From assembly GCF_030316765.1 (NCBI RefSeq), contig NZ_JASZYT010000007.1:62001-126000 (forward strand): a stretch of DNA of 64,000 nucleotides, given 5' to 3'. This document shows, piece after piece, positions 45,237 to 54,606 of the stretch (its first letter is position 1; each line of letters begins with the position of its first letter). A model generated the notes under the pieces. That model was not told the DNA's origin, ran no database searches, and saw only the letters and a list, made by a program, of their open reading frames with translations. The translations under genes were made by a program, and so were the position numbers. The DNA comes from Variovorax saccharolyticus. Lineage in GTDB: Bacteria; Pseudomonadota; Gammaproteobacteria; Burkholderiales; Burkholderiaceae_C.

Positions 45237-46022
45237 ATGAAGAAAAACATCCTGAAGGCCGTCGCGCTCGCCACCCTGGTCGGCGCCATTCCGTTCGCCG
45301 CCCTGGCGCAGAACGCCGCCATCGTCAACGGCAAGGCCGTGCCGAAGGCGCGCATGGACGTGCTGGCCCAGCAACTGGCCGCTGCCGGCCGCCCGGTCAC
45401 GCCTGAAATGCAGGGCCAGCTGCGCGAGGAAGTGATCACGCGTGAAATCTTCATGCAGGAAGCCCAGAAGCAGGGTCTCGATGCCACCGACGACTACAAG
45501 AACCAGCTCGAACTCGCGCGCCAGGCGATCCTGATCCGCCAGCTGTTCGATAGCTTCCGCAAGACCAACCCGGTGACCGACGCCGAAGTGCAGGCCGAGT
45601 ACGACAAGTTCGTCGCCGCCAACAGCGGCAAGGAATTCAAGGCCCGCCACATCCTGGTCGAGACCGAGGACCAGGCCAACAAGATCCTGGCCGACCTCAA
45701 GAAGGGCGCCAAGTTCGAGGACATCGCCAAGAAGCAGAGCAAGGACCCGGGTTCGGGCGCCAACGGTGGCGACCTCGACTGGGCCTCGCCGGCGAGCTTC
45801 GTGCCCGAATTCTCGGAAGCCATGATCAAGCTCAAGAAGGGCGAAACCACGGCCGTTCCGGTCAAGTCGCAGTTCGGCTACCACATCATTCGCGTCGACG
45901 ACATCCGCCAGGCACAACTGCCCAAGCTCGAGGAAGTCAAGCCGCAGGTCACGCAGCAACTGCAGCAGCAGCGGCTGCAAAAGTTCCAGGAAGACCTGCG
46001 GGCGAAGGCGAAGGTGGAGTAG
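45237..46022 (+). CDS. Periplasmic peptidyl-prolyl cis-trans isomerase (parvulin/PpiC type)
   Basis: A 261-residue folding factor. A signal peptide (residues 1-21, ending ALAQ) precedes an N-terminal SurA-like helical chaperone region, then one parvulin domain from about residue 138 (EFKARHILVETEDQANKILA, SKDPGSGANGGDLDW, KSQFGYHIIRVDD). It assists outer-membrane and periplasmic protein folding. The ATG at 45237 is preferred over an upstream in-frame start at 45213. A strong terminator follows 49 bases after the stop, closing the operon that starts at selO. Confidence 0.94.
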   Translation: MKKNILKAVALATLVGAIPFAALAQNAAIVNGKAVPKARMDVLAQQLAAAGRPVTPEMQGQLREEVITREIFMQEAQKQGLDATDDYKNQLELARQAILIRQLFDSFRKTNPVTDAEVQAEYDKFVAANSGKEFKARHILVETEDQANKILADLKKGAKFEDIAKKQSKDPGSGANGGDLDWASPASFVPEFSEAMIKLKKGETTAVPVKSQFGYHIIRVDDIRQAQLPKLEEVKPQVTQQLQQQRLQKFQEDLRAKAKVE

Positions 46023-46070
46023 TAAAACGCTGCGGGCCCGGCGAAGCCGGCTCCGCGTGTTCCACGAAAG

Positions 46071-46094
46071 GGCCGGCATTCGCCGGCCTTTTTT
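46071..46094 (+). terminator. Intrinsic terminator after the peptidyl-prolyl isomerase gene
   Basis: A GGCCGGC/GCCGGCC stem (46071-46077 with 46082-46088) with a four-base loop is followed by six T residues. It separates the plus-strand operon from the convergent dioxygenase gene ending at 46099. Confidence 0.9.
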
Positions 46095-46098
46095 GCTT

Positions 46099-47010
46099 TC
46101 AGCCCCAGACCACCGAACGCATCGAGATCGATGCCGACTGGAAGTCGGCGTTGAAGAAGCGCGGCGCTTCCTTGCCATCGACCGCACCGGCGGCATAGAG
46201 CAGCGGCAGGTAGTGATCGTGCGTGGGATGGGCCTGCGCCGCGATCGGGCCCAGGCTCTTGAAGTCCGGCAGGGCAGCGAGCTGGCCGTTCCCGATCTGC
46301 TCGCCGACGATGCGGTCGAACTCGATCGCCCAGTCGTAGGCCTGGCGCGGGCTGGCGTCGCGGCGCGTGGCGCGCAGGTTGTGCACGATGTTGCCGCTGC
46401 CGACGATCAGCACGCCACGCTCGCGCAGCGCCCGCAGCTGCTGGCCGAGCTGGTAGTGCTGGGCCGGCGGGCGGCTGTAGTCCATGCTGAGCTGCACCAC
46501 CGGGATGTCGGCGCGCGGGAACATCGGCTTGAGCACCGACCAGGTGCCGTGGTCGAAGCCCCACTCGGCCTGGTCCAGGCCCAGCGCGGTGCCGCCTGGC
46601 GGCTGGCGCACGCCCTGCGCGATCTGCGCTGCCGCTTCGGGCGCGCCGGGCGCCGGGTACTGCTGGTCGAACAGCTCCTGCGGAAAGCCGCCGAAGTCGT
46701 GAATGGTCTTGGGCCTGGCCATGCCGGTGAGGAACCAGCCGCCGCGTGTCAGCCAGTGCGCCGAGACGCACAGGATCAGCTGCGGCTTCGGGTAGCGGGC
46801 GCCGAACTCGGCGCCGAGCGCCTGCCAGCTCCTTCGATAGGCGTTGTCGCCGATGGCGTTCATCGGGCTGCCGTGGCCGACGAAGAGCAGCGGCATGCGC
46901 GGCGATTTCTTCAGCGCGCCGAAGGCTTCGGCCGCGCCGGACAGAGGCATCCTTCCGAGCAGCGCGCCCCCCATCACGGCGCTGGCGCCGAGTACCGAAC
47001 GTCGCCGCAC
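46099..47010 (-). CDS. 4,5-DOPA-extradiol-type dioxygenase (YgiD/DODA family), Tat-like leader
   Basis: A 303-residue metal dioxygenase of the LigB/YgiD fold. Metal-ligand histidines are expected in FVGHGSPMNAI, CVSAHWLTRGG and THDHYLPLLY; TIHDFGGFP and GSGNIVHNLR are further family motifs. I take a GTG at 47010 because it yields VRRRSVLGASAVMGGALLG, which resembles a twin-arginine leader; the first ATG at 46974 would remove the arginines and leave a normal cytoplasmic form. Most YgiD proteins are cytoplasmic, so the leader is unusual. It begins 6 bases downstream of the purL stop. Confidence 0.82.
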   Translation of the reverse strand: MRRRSVLGASAVMGGALLGRMPLSGAAEAFGALKKSPRMPLLFVGHGSPMNAIGDNAYRRSWQALGAEFGARYPKPQLILCVSAHWLTRGGWFLTGMARPKTIHDFGGFPQELFDQQYPAPGAPEAAAQIAQGVRQPPGGTALGLDQAEWGFDHGTWSVLKPMFPRADIPVVQLSMDYSRPPAQHYQLGQQLRALRERGVLIVGSGNIVHNLRATRRDASPRQAYDWAIEFDRIVGEQIGNGQLAALPDFKSLGPIAAQAHPTHDHYLPLLYAAGAVDGKEAPRFFNADFQSASISMRSVVWG

Positions 47011-47015
47011 GGGGC

Positions 47016-50000
47016 TCAGCCCACCCACTTGCGCGCGTTGCGCCAGATCCGCATCCAGGGGCTGAGCTCGCTGCGGTCGCCCGAGGTCCAGCTCATCTGG
47101 ATGTTGCGGAAAACGCGTTCCGGATGCGGCATCAGCGCCGTGAAGCGGCCGTCGGCGGTGGTCACCGAAGTCAGGCCGCCGGCGCTGCCGTTCGGGTTGA
47201 AGGGATAGCGCTCGGTCGCCTGGCCGTGGTTGTCGACGAAGCGCATCGCCGCGATCGCCCGGGCCGGGTCGCCGCGGTGCTTGAAGTTGGCGTAGCCCTC
47301 GCCGTGCGCGACTGCGATCGGCATGCGGCTGCCGGCCATGCCGGCGAAGAACAGGCTGGGCGAATCGAGCACCTCGACCATCGACAGGCGGGCCTCGAAG
47401 CGCTCGCTCTGGTTGGTCGTGAAGCGCGGCCAGGCCTCGGCGCCCGGGATGATGTCGGCCAGTTCGGCGAACATCTGGCAGCCGTTGCACACGCCCAGGC
47501 CGAAGGTGTCGGCGCGGCCGAAGAAGCCCTTGAACTGCTCGGCCAGCCTCGGGTTGAAAGTGATGCTGCGGGCCCAGCCGATGCCGGCGCCCAGCGTGTC
47601 GCCGTAGCTGAAGCCGCCACAGGCGACCACGCCCTTGAAGTCGGCCAGGTCCGCCCTGCCCGTCTGCAGGTCGGTCATGTGGACGTCGAAGGCCTCGAAG
47701 CCGGCCTCGGTGAAGGCGTAGGCCATCTCGACGTGCGAGTTGACGCCCTGCTCGCGCAGGATCGCGACCTTGGGGCGGGCCAGATTGAGGAATGGCGCGG
47801 CCACATCGTCGGTCGCGCCCGGCGCCAGCAGGACGTGGGCGCCCGGGTCCTGCGGATCGCCGGCGGCGGCGTGTTCGGCATCGGCGCAGTCGGGGTTGTC
47901 GCGTTCGCGGCAGATCTTCCAGCTGACCGAATCCCAGACCTGGTGCAGGTCGGCGAGGCTGGCGCTGAAGACAGCCTTGGCGTCGCGCCAGATCTCGACC
48001 TTGCCCTTGCCCGCGTCCATCGGCGAACTGGCCGGCCGGGTCTTGCCGACGAAGTGGCTGTGGGCGCTGAGCCCGTGCGCGCGCAGGGTCTGCATGACCT
48101 CGTTGCGCTCGGCGGTGCGCACCTGCAGCAGCAGGCCCAGCTCTTCGTTGAAGAGCGCCTTGAGGGTGAGCTCTTCGCGCCGCGCGCTGACCTGGCCGGC
48201 CCAGTTCTTGGCGTCGCCGTATTCGGCGCGGCTGTCGCTGATGCCGTCGCCCTCGGTGACCAGCAGGTCGACATTGAGCGCCACGCCGACATGGCCGGCG
48301 AAGGCCATCTCGCAGGCGGCCGCGAACAGGCCGCCGTCGCTGCGGTCGTGCAGCGCGAGGATCTTGCCCTCGGCGCGCAGCGCGTTGACCGCGGCGACCA
48401 GCTTCACCAGGTCTTGCGGATCGTCGAGGTCGGGCACCGTGTCGCCGCTCTGGCCCAGCGTTTGCGCCAGGATGCTGCCGGCCATGCGCTGCTTGCCGCG
48501 GCCGAGGTCGACCAGCACCAGCGTGCTGTCGGGCTCGACGGCGTCGAGCTGCGGCGTCAGCGTGCCGCGGACGTCGGCCAGGGTGGCGAAGGCGGTGACG
48601 ATCAGGCTCACGGGCGACGTGACCTTCTTCGCCTCGCCGCCGTCCTGCCACTGGGTGCGCATCGACAGCGAATCCTTGCCCACCGGGATCGAGATGCCGA
48701 GCGCCGGGCAGAGTTCGAGGCCGACGGCCTTGACGGTCTCGTACAGCGCCGCATCCTCGCCCGCTTCGCCGCAGGCGGCCATCCAGTTGGCCGACAGCTT
48801 GACCCGCGACAGCTCGATCGGCGCCGCCAGCAGGTTGGTGATGGCCTCGGCCACCGCCATCCGGCCCGAGGCCGGGGCGTCGAGCGCGGCCAGCGGCGTG
48901 CGCTCGCCCATGCTCATCGCCTCGCCCGCGAAGCCGCGGTAATCCGCCAGCGTGACGGCGCAGTCGGCCACCGGCACCTGCCACGGGCCGACCATCTGGT
49001 CGCGGTGGCTCAGGCCGCCGACGGTGCGGTCGCCGATGGTGATCAGGAAGCGCTTCGAGGCCACGGTCGGGTGCGCCAGCACGTCGATCGCGGCCTGCTG
49101 CAGGTCGACGCCGGTGAGATCGAGCGGCTTGAAGCTGCGCGCCACGGTCTGGACGTCGCGCAGCATCTTCGGCGGCTTGCCCAGCAGCACGTCCATCGGC
49201 ATGTCGACCGGCTGCGCCTCGGCGCCCTCGTCGGCCACCAGCAGCTGGCGCTCGTCGGTCGCCACGCCGACCACCGAGAACGGGCAGCGCTCGCGCTCGC
49301 AGAAGGCGCGGAACTGCGCCAGCGACTCCGGCGCGATCGCCAGCACATAGCGCTCCTGGCTCTCGTTGCACCAGATTTCCTTCGGCGCCATGCCCGACTC
49401 CTCGAGCGGCACCGCCCGCAGGTCGAAGCGCGCGCCGCGGCCGGCGTCGTTGGTCAGCTCGGGGAAGGCGTTGCTCAAGCCACCGGCGCCGACGTCGTGG
49501 ATCGCCAGGATCGGGTTGGCGTCACCCTGCTGCCAGCAATGGTTGATGACTTCCTGCGCCCGGCGCTCGATTTCAGGGTTGCCGCGCTGGACCGAATCGA
49601 AGTCGAGTTCGGCCGCATTGGCGCCGGTCGCCATCGAGCTGGCGGCGCTGCCGCCCATGCCGATGCGCATGCCCGGCCCGCCGAGCTGGATCAGCAGCGC
49701 GCCGGCCGGGAACTGGATCTTCTTGGTCTGGCCGGCATCGATGCTGCCGAGGCCGCCGGCGATCATGATCGGCTTGTGGTAGCCGCGCTGCACCGTGTCC
49801 CGGTCGCTTTCGATCGCCTGTTCGTATTCGCGGAAGTAGCCCAGCAGGTTGGGCCGGCCGAACTCGTTGTTGAAGGCGGCGCCGCCCAGCGGGCCCTCGG
49901 TCATGATCTGCAGCGGGCTCGCGATATGGCCGGGCTTGCCGTAGCTGCCCTCGGCGGGCCACAGCTTCGACACCGTGAAGCCGGTCAGGCCGGCCTTCGG

Positions 50001-51122
50001 CTTGGAGCCGCGCCCGGTGGCGCCCTCGTCGCGGATCTCGCCGCCGGCGCCGGTGGAGGCGCCCGGGAACGGCGAGATCGCGGTCGGATGGTTGTGGGTC
50101 TCGACCTTCATGAGCACGTGGCTCAGCGCCTCTTTCTTGCGGTAGCCGCCGGATTCGGAGGCCGCCACGAAGCGCTCGATCTGCGTGCCCTCCATGACCG
50201 AGGCGTTGTCGGCATAGGCGATCACCGTGTGCTGCGGGCTCAGGCGCTCGGTGTTGCGGATCATCGAGAACAGGCTCTGCGGCTGCGCCGCGCCGTCGAT
50301 CACGAAGTCGGCGTTGAAGATCTTGTGGCGGCAGTGCTCGCTGTTGGCCTGGGCGAACATCATCAGCTCGACGTCGCTCGGGTTGCGGCCCAGGCGGGTG
50401 AAGGCATCGACCAGGTAGTCGATCTCGTCCTCGGCCAGGGCCAGGCCGAAACGGCTGTTGGCCTCGACCAGCGCCGCCCGGCCGCCGCCCTGGACGTCGA
50501 CCTGCGCCATCGGCTGCGGCGGCAGTTCGGCGAACAGCTCGGCGGCCTGCTCGATCCGGGCCAGCACCGATTCGGTCATGCGGTCGTGCAGCAGGTCGGC
50601 CACTGCGGCCAGCTGGTCGCCTTCGAGCACCGGCGCCTTGCCGAGCAGGGGCGCCTTGAGCACCAGGTGGTACTCGGTCACCCGTTCGACCCGGCGCAAC
50701 GCCAGGCCGCAGTTGTGGGCGATGTCGGTGGCCTTGGAAGCCCAGGGCGAGACGGTGCCCAGGCGCGGCGTGACGATCACGGTCGGGCCGGCCTTGGCCG
50801 GCGCGGCGAAGGGTTCGCCGTAGCCCAGCAGGGCCGCAAACCGCTCTTTCGCGGCCTGGTCGAGGGCGTCGTCGGTGACCACCAGGTGGACGAAACGGGC
50901 GCTCAGGCCCTCGATGCGCGGCTCGACCGCCTGCAGGCGGGGCAGCAGCTGCCGGGCCCGGAAATCGCTGAGGGCGCTGCCGCCCTCGAAGAAGCTCACC
51001 ACGGGGGCGGCATGGACAGCACGGGGGGAAGACGGGTTCACGGGCAGCGTCACGTTCGGGTCGGCCGCAGGGGCCGCGTTGGGATTCATGAGAATGAGGC
51101 GGCGGCCGCTGACTGGGGCCAT
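47016..51122 (-). CDS. purL: Phosphoribosylformylglycinamidine synthase (large single-chain PurL)
   Basis: A 1368-residue enzyme of de novo purine synthesis that converts FGAR to FGAM using ATP and glutamine. The N-terminal PurS-like part (FFEGGSALSDFRARQLLPRL) is followed by the linker, FGAM-synthase domains with KVETHNHPTAISPFPGA and GAGLG-type loops, and a C-terminal glutaminase with GVCNGCQMF (cysteine near residue 1210) and His/Glu in LMPHPER. The length fits the proteobacterial single-chain form. The start is uncertain: ATG at 51122 or an in-frame ATG at 51089. It is divergent from map. Confidence 0.97.
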   Translation of the reverse strand: MAPVSGRRLILMNPNAAPAADPNVTLPVNPSSPRAVHAAPVVSFFEGGSALSDFRARQLLPRLQAVEPRIEGLSARFVHLVVTDDALDQAAKERFAALLGYGEPFAAPAKAGPTVIVTPRLGTVSPWASKATDIAHNCGLALRRVERVTEYHLVLKAPLLGKAPVLEGDQLAAVADLLHDRMTESVLARIEQAAELFAELPPQPMAQVDVQGGGRAALVEANSRFGLALAEDEIDYLVDAFTRLGRNPSDVELMMFAQANSEHCRHKIFNADFVIDGAAQPQSLFSMIRNTERLSPQHTVIAYADNASVMEGTQIERFVAASESGGYRKKEALSHVLMKVETHNHPTAISPFPGASTGAGGEIRDEGATGRGSKPKAGLTGFTVSKLWPAEGSYGKPGHIASPLQIMTEGPLGGAAFNNEFGRPNLLGYFREYEQAIESDRDTVQRGYHKPIMIAGGLGSIDAGQTKKIQFPAGALLIQLGGPGMRIGMGGSAASSMATGANAAELDFDSVQRGNPEIERRAQEVINHCWQQGDANPILAIHDVGAGGLSNAFPELTNDAGRGARFDLRAVPLEESGMAPKEIWCNESQERYVLAIAPESLAQFRAFCERERCPFSVVGVATDERQLLVADEGAEAQPVDMPMDVLLGKPPKMLRDVQTVARSFKPLDLTGVDLQQAAIDVLAHPTVASKRFLITIGDRTVGGLSHRDQMVGPWQVPVADCAVTLADYRGFAGEAMSMGERTPLAALDAPASGRMAVAEAITNLLAAPIELSRVKLSANWMAACGEAGEDAALYETVKAVGLELCPALGISIPVGKDSLSMRTQWQDGGEAKKVTSPVSLIVTAFATLADVRGTLTPQLDAVEPDSTLVLVDLGRGKQRMAGSILAQTLGQSGDTVPDLDDPQDLVKLVAAVNALRAEGKILALHDRSDGGLFAAACEMAFAGHVGVALNVDLLVTEGDGISDSRAEYGDAKNWAGQVSARREELTLKALFNEELGLLLQVRTAERNEVMQTLRAHGLSAHSHFVGKTRPASSPMDAGKGKVEIWRDAKAVFSASLADLHQVWDSVSWKICRERDNPDCADAEHAAAGDPQDPGAHVLLAPGATDDVAAPFLNLARPKVAILREQGVNSHVEMAYAFTEAGFEAFDVHMTDLQTGRADLADFKGVVACGGFSYGDTLGAGIGWARSITFNPRLAEQFKGFFGRADTFGLGVCNGCQMFAELADIIPGAEAWPRFTTNQSERFEARLSMVEVLDSPSLFFAGMAGSRMPIAVAHGEGYANFKHRGDPARAIAAMRFVDNHGQATERYPFNPNGSAGGLTSVTTADGRFTALMPHPERVFRNIQMSWTSGDRSELSPWMRIWRNARKWVG

Positions 51123-51169
51123 CCGCGCTAACCCTGAATTTTAGCGGCTCGGATGGGATAATTCCGGCC

Positions 51170-51994
51170 ATGAGCATTACCTACAAAGACGCCGAGGGCG
51201 TGGCCGGCATGCGCGTGGCGTGCCGCCTCGCCTCCGAGGTGCTGGACTACATCACCCCCCACATCGTCCCCGGCGTGACCACCAACCAGATCGACAAGCT
51301 CGCCCACGACTACATCACGCAGGTGCAGGGCGCCATTCCGGCGCCCCTGAACTACATGGGCGCCAGCAGCACGCCCTACCCCAAGTCGATCTGCACCTCG
51401 GTCAACCACGTGGTCTGCCACGGCATTCCGAACGACAAGCCGCTCAAGAAGGGCGACATCGTCAATTGCGACATCACGGTCATCAAGGACGGCTGGCACG
51501 GCGACACCAGCCGGATGTTCGTGGTCGGCGACGCCTCGATCGCCGCCAAGCGGCTGTGCGCCTTCACCTACGACGCCATGTGGCACGGCATCGTCAAGGT
51601 CAAGCCGGGCGTCCACCTGGGCGACATCGGCTTCGCGATCCAGCGTTTTGCCGAGAGCAACGGCTTCTCGGTGGTGCGTGAGTTCTGCGGCCACGGCATC
51701 GGCCGCGGCTTCCACGAAGAACCCCAGGTGCTGCATTACGGCCGTCCGGGCACGCTCGAGGAGCTCAAGCCCGGCATGACCTTCACGATCGAGCCGATGA
51801 TCAACGCTGGCAAGCGCGAGATCAAGGAAGACGCCAAGGGCGGCCAGTACGACGGCTGGACCATCGTCACCCGCGACCACTCGCTGTCGGCGCAGTGGGA
51901 GCACACGGTGCTGGTCACCGAGACCGGCTACGAGGTGCTCACGCTCTCGGCCGGCAGCCCGCCGCCGCCGGCCTTCGTCACCGCCGCGGCTTGA
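51170..51994 (+). CDS. map: Methionine aminopeptidase type I
   Basis: A 274-residue metalloenzyme that removes the initiator methionine. The five metal ligands are in VNCDITV (Asp), HGDTSRMF (Asp), GHGIGRGFHEEP (His), FTIEPMI (Glu) and QWEHTVLV (Glu); VCHGIPND contains the substrate histidine. The C-terminal extension (SAGSPPPPAFVTAAA) is short and non-conserved. A GATAAT element (51157-51162) lies 8 bases before the ATG and there is no clear Shine-Dalgarno, so the message might have a very short leader. Confidence 0.97.
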   Translation: MSITYKDAEGVAGMRVACRLASEVLDYITPHIVPGVTTNQIDKLAHDYITQVQGAIPAPLNYMGASSTPYPKSICTSVNHVVCHGIPNDKPLKKGDIVNCDITVIKDGWHGDTSRMFVVGDASIAAKRLCAFTYDAMWHGIVKVKPGVHLGDIGFAIQRFAESNGFSVVREFCGHGIGRGFHEEPQVLHYGRPGTLEELKPGMTFTIEPMINAGKREIKEDAKGGQYDGWTIVTRDHSLSAQWEHTVLVTETGYEVLTLSAGSPPPPAFVTAAA

Positions 51995-52020
51995 AGCCGC
52001 GGCTGCTTCAGGCGCCGGTC

Positions 52021-54606
52021 GTGGACATTGCCTCGCTGCGCGACGCCTATCGCACGCACAAGCTGGCGCTGTTCGACCAGCTGCGCAGCGCGCGCGCGCC
52101 CACGCGCAGCGTGCACACCGTGCTGCGGCAGCTGGCGGCGCTGGCCGACGAGACTCTCGGCGCGCTCTGGCAGGACGCCGGCTTCGGCCAGGAGCTGGCG
52201 CTGGTGGCGGTCGGCGGATTCGGGCGCGGCGAGCTGTTTCCGTACTCCGATGTCGATGTGCTGCTGCTGCTGCCCGAGGGCGACGGGACCGGGATCGAGC
52301 CGGCCCGCCTCGAAGCCTTCATCGGCCGCTGCTGGGACGCCGGCCTCGAGATCGGCTCCAGCGTGCGCACCGTCACCGAATGCCTGGCCGAGGGCGCCAA
52401 GGACGTCACGGTCCAGACCTCGCTGCTCGAGTCGCGGCTGGTGATCGGCGACAAGAAGCTCTACACCACCTTCCGCAAGAGCTTTCTCGCGGCCATCGAC
52501 CCGCAGGCCTTCTTCGCCGCCAAGTCGCAGGAGATGCGGCACCGCCACCAGAAGTTCGACAACACGCCCTACGCGCTGGAACCCAACTGCAAGGAATCCC
52601 CGGGCGGCCTGCGCGACCTGCAGACCATCCTCTGGATGACCAAGGCGGCCGGCTTCGGCAACCGCTGGGACGAGCTCGCCAGGAATGGCCTGGCCACCGC
52701 GTTCGAGATCCAGCAGATCAAGCGCAACGAGGCGCTGCTGAGCCTGATCCGCGCCCGCCTGCACGTCACGGCCAACCGGCGCGAAGACCGGCTGGTGTTC
52801 GACCTCCAGACCGCGGTGGCCGCCACCTTCGGCTACGTGGGCGAGTCGCAGCGCAAGGCCAGCGAGGCGCTGATGCGGCGCTACTACTGGGCCGCCAAGG
52901 CGGTGACCCAGCTCAACCAGATCCTGCTGCTCAACATCGCCGAGAAGCTGCAGCCGCAGGCCGACGAGCCGACACCGATCAACGAGCGCTTCTTCGAGAA
53001 GGGCGGCCTGATCGAAGTCGCGAGCGACGACCTCTACGTGAAGGATCCGCACGCGATCCTCGAGACCTTCCTGCTCTACCAGAAGACCATCGGCGTCAAC
53101 GGCCTGTCGGCGCGCACGCTGCGGGCGCTCTACAACGCGCGCCACGTGATGGACAGCAAGTTCCGAAACGACCGCGTCAACCATGCGACCTTCATGCGCA
53201 TGCTGCTGGAGCCGCGCGGCATCACGCACGCGCTCAGGCTGATGAACCAGACCTCGGTGCTGGGGCGCTACCTGCGCGTGTTCCGCAGCATCGTCGGCCA
53301 GATGCAGCACGACTTGTTCCATGTGTACACGGTCGACCAGCACATCCTGATGGTGCTACGCAACGTGCGGCGCTTCTTCATCGCCGAACATGCGCACGAA
53401 TACCCCTTCTGCTCGCAGTTGGCGGCCGGCTGGGACAAGCCCTGGATCCTCTACATCGCGGCGCTGTTCCACGACATCGCCAAGGGCCGCGGCGGCGACC
53501 ACTCGACCCTGGGCGCACGCGACGTGCGGCGCTTCTGCCGCCAGCACGAGATCCCGCGCGAAGACGCCAAGCTGATCGAGTTCCTGGTCTCGGAGCACCT
53601 GGTGATGAGCCAGGTGGCGCAGAAGCAGGACCTGAGCGACCCCGAGGTGATCGGCGCCTTCGCCAAGCGCGTGGGCAACGAGCGCTACCTCACGGCGCTC
53701 TACCTGCTGACCATCGCCGACATCCGCGGCACCTCGCCGCGGGTCTGGAACGCCTGGAAGGGCAAGTTGCTCGAGGACCTCTATCGCCTGAGTTCGCGCG
53801 TGCTGGGCGGCCGCATGCCCGACCCGGGCGCCGAGATCGAGGCCCGCAAGCGCGAAGCGCTGGTGCTGCTGGCACTGCATGCCGAGCCCCAGGATTCCCA
53901 CAAGTCGCTGTGGCAGACCCTCGACGTCGGCTACTTCATGCGCCACGATGCCTCCGAGATCGCCTGGCACGCCAAGCAGCTGTCGCGCCATGTGCCGCAT
54001 GCGGGCGTTCCGATCGATCCGCACACGCCGCCGATCGTGCGGGCACGCCTGTCGCCCGTCGGCGAAGGGCTTCAGGTGGTGGTCTACACGCCCGACCAGC
54101 CCGACCTGTTCGTGCGCATCTGCGGCTATTTCGACCAGTCGTCCTTCAGCATCCTGGATGCCAAGGTGCATACCGCAAGCAACGGCTTCGGCCTGGACAC
54201 CTTCCAGGTCGTGACCACCTTCATCCCCGAGCACTACCGCGACCTGATCAACATGGTCGAAACCGGACTGGCCAAGACGCTCAACGAAGCCGGTCCGCTG
54301 CCGCCGCCGAGCAAGGGCCGGGTCTCGCGCCGGGTGCGCAGCTTCCCGATCAAGCCGCGCGTCAGCCTGCTGCCCGACGAGAAGGCGCAGCGCTGGCTGC
54401 TCAGCATCTCGGCCAGCGATCGTGCGGGACTGCTTTATTCGGTGGCACGGGTGCTGGCCCGCCATCACCTGAATCTGCAGCTGGCCAAGGTCACGACCCT
54501 GGGCGAGCGCGTCGAGGACACCTTCCTGATCAGCGGGCCCGAGCTCCAGGGCCAGCGGGCCCAATTGGCGATCGAGACCGAACTGCTCGACGCGTTGGCC
54601 GCCTGA
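52021..54606 (+). CDS. glnD: [Protein-PII] uridylyltransferase/uridylyl-removing enzyme GlnD
   Basis: An 861-residue nitrogen sensor that uridylylates or deuridylylates PII (GlnB/GlnK) in response to glutamine. The nucleotidyltransferase motif GGFGRGELFPYSDVDV is at residues 65-80, the HD hydrolase motif FHDIAKGRGGDHS is centred on H484/D485, and two C-terminal ACT domains start near residues 685 and 790. The start is GTG at 52021 (VDIASLRDAY); a TTG at 51991 overlapping the map stop would add ten residues. It follows map by 26 bases. Confidence 0.95.
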   Translation: MDIASLRDAYRTHKLALFDQLRSARAPTRSVHTVLRQLAALADETLGALWQDAGFGQELALVAVGGFGRGELFPYSDVDVLLLLPEGDGTGIEPARLEAFIGRCWDAGLEIGSSVRTVTECLAEGAKDVTVQTSLLESRLVIGDKKLYTTFRKSFLAAIDPQAFFAAKSQEMRHRHQKFDNTPYALEPNCKESPGGLRDLQTILWMTKAAGFGNRWDELARNGLATAFEIQQIKRNEALLSLIRARLHVTANRREDRLVFDLQTAVAATFGYVGESQRKASEALMRRYYWAAKAVTQLNQILLLNIAEKLQPQADEPTPINERFFEKGGLIEVASDDLYVKDPHAILETFLLYQKTIGVNGLSARTLRALYNARHVMDSKFRNDRVNHATFMRMLLEPRGITHALRLMNQTSVLGRYLRVFRSIVGQMQHDLFHVYTVDQHILMVLRNVRRFFIAEHAHEYPFCSQLAAGWDKPWILYIAALFHDIAKGRGGDHSTLGARDVRRFCRQHEIPREDAKLIEFLVSEHLVMSQVAQKQDLSDPEVIGAFAKRVGNERYLTALYLLTIADIRGTSPRVWNAWKGKLLEDLYRLSSRVLGGRMPDPGAEIEARKREALVLLALHAEPQDSHKSLWQTLDVGYFMRHDASEIAWHAKQLSRHVPHAGVPIDPHTPPIVRARLSPVGEGLQVVVYTPDQPDLFVRICGYFDQSSFSILDAKVHTASNGFGLDTFQVVTTFIPEHYRDLINMVETGLAKTLNEAGPLPPPSKGRVSRRVRSFPIKPRVSLLPDEKAQRWLLSISASDRAGLLYSVARVLARHHLNLQLAKVTTLGERVEDTFLISGPELQGQRAQLAIETELLDALAA

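Noticed and set aside
46746..51131. Plus-strand open frame of 1461 codons across purL
   Set aside because: Antisense to a clearly conserved enzyme; its composition is Ala/Arg/Gly/His/Gln-rich low-complexity, as expected from GC-rich codons read backwards. No start site or domain.
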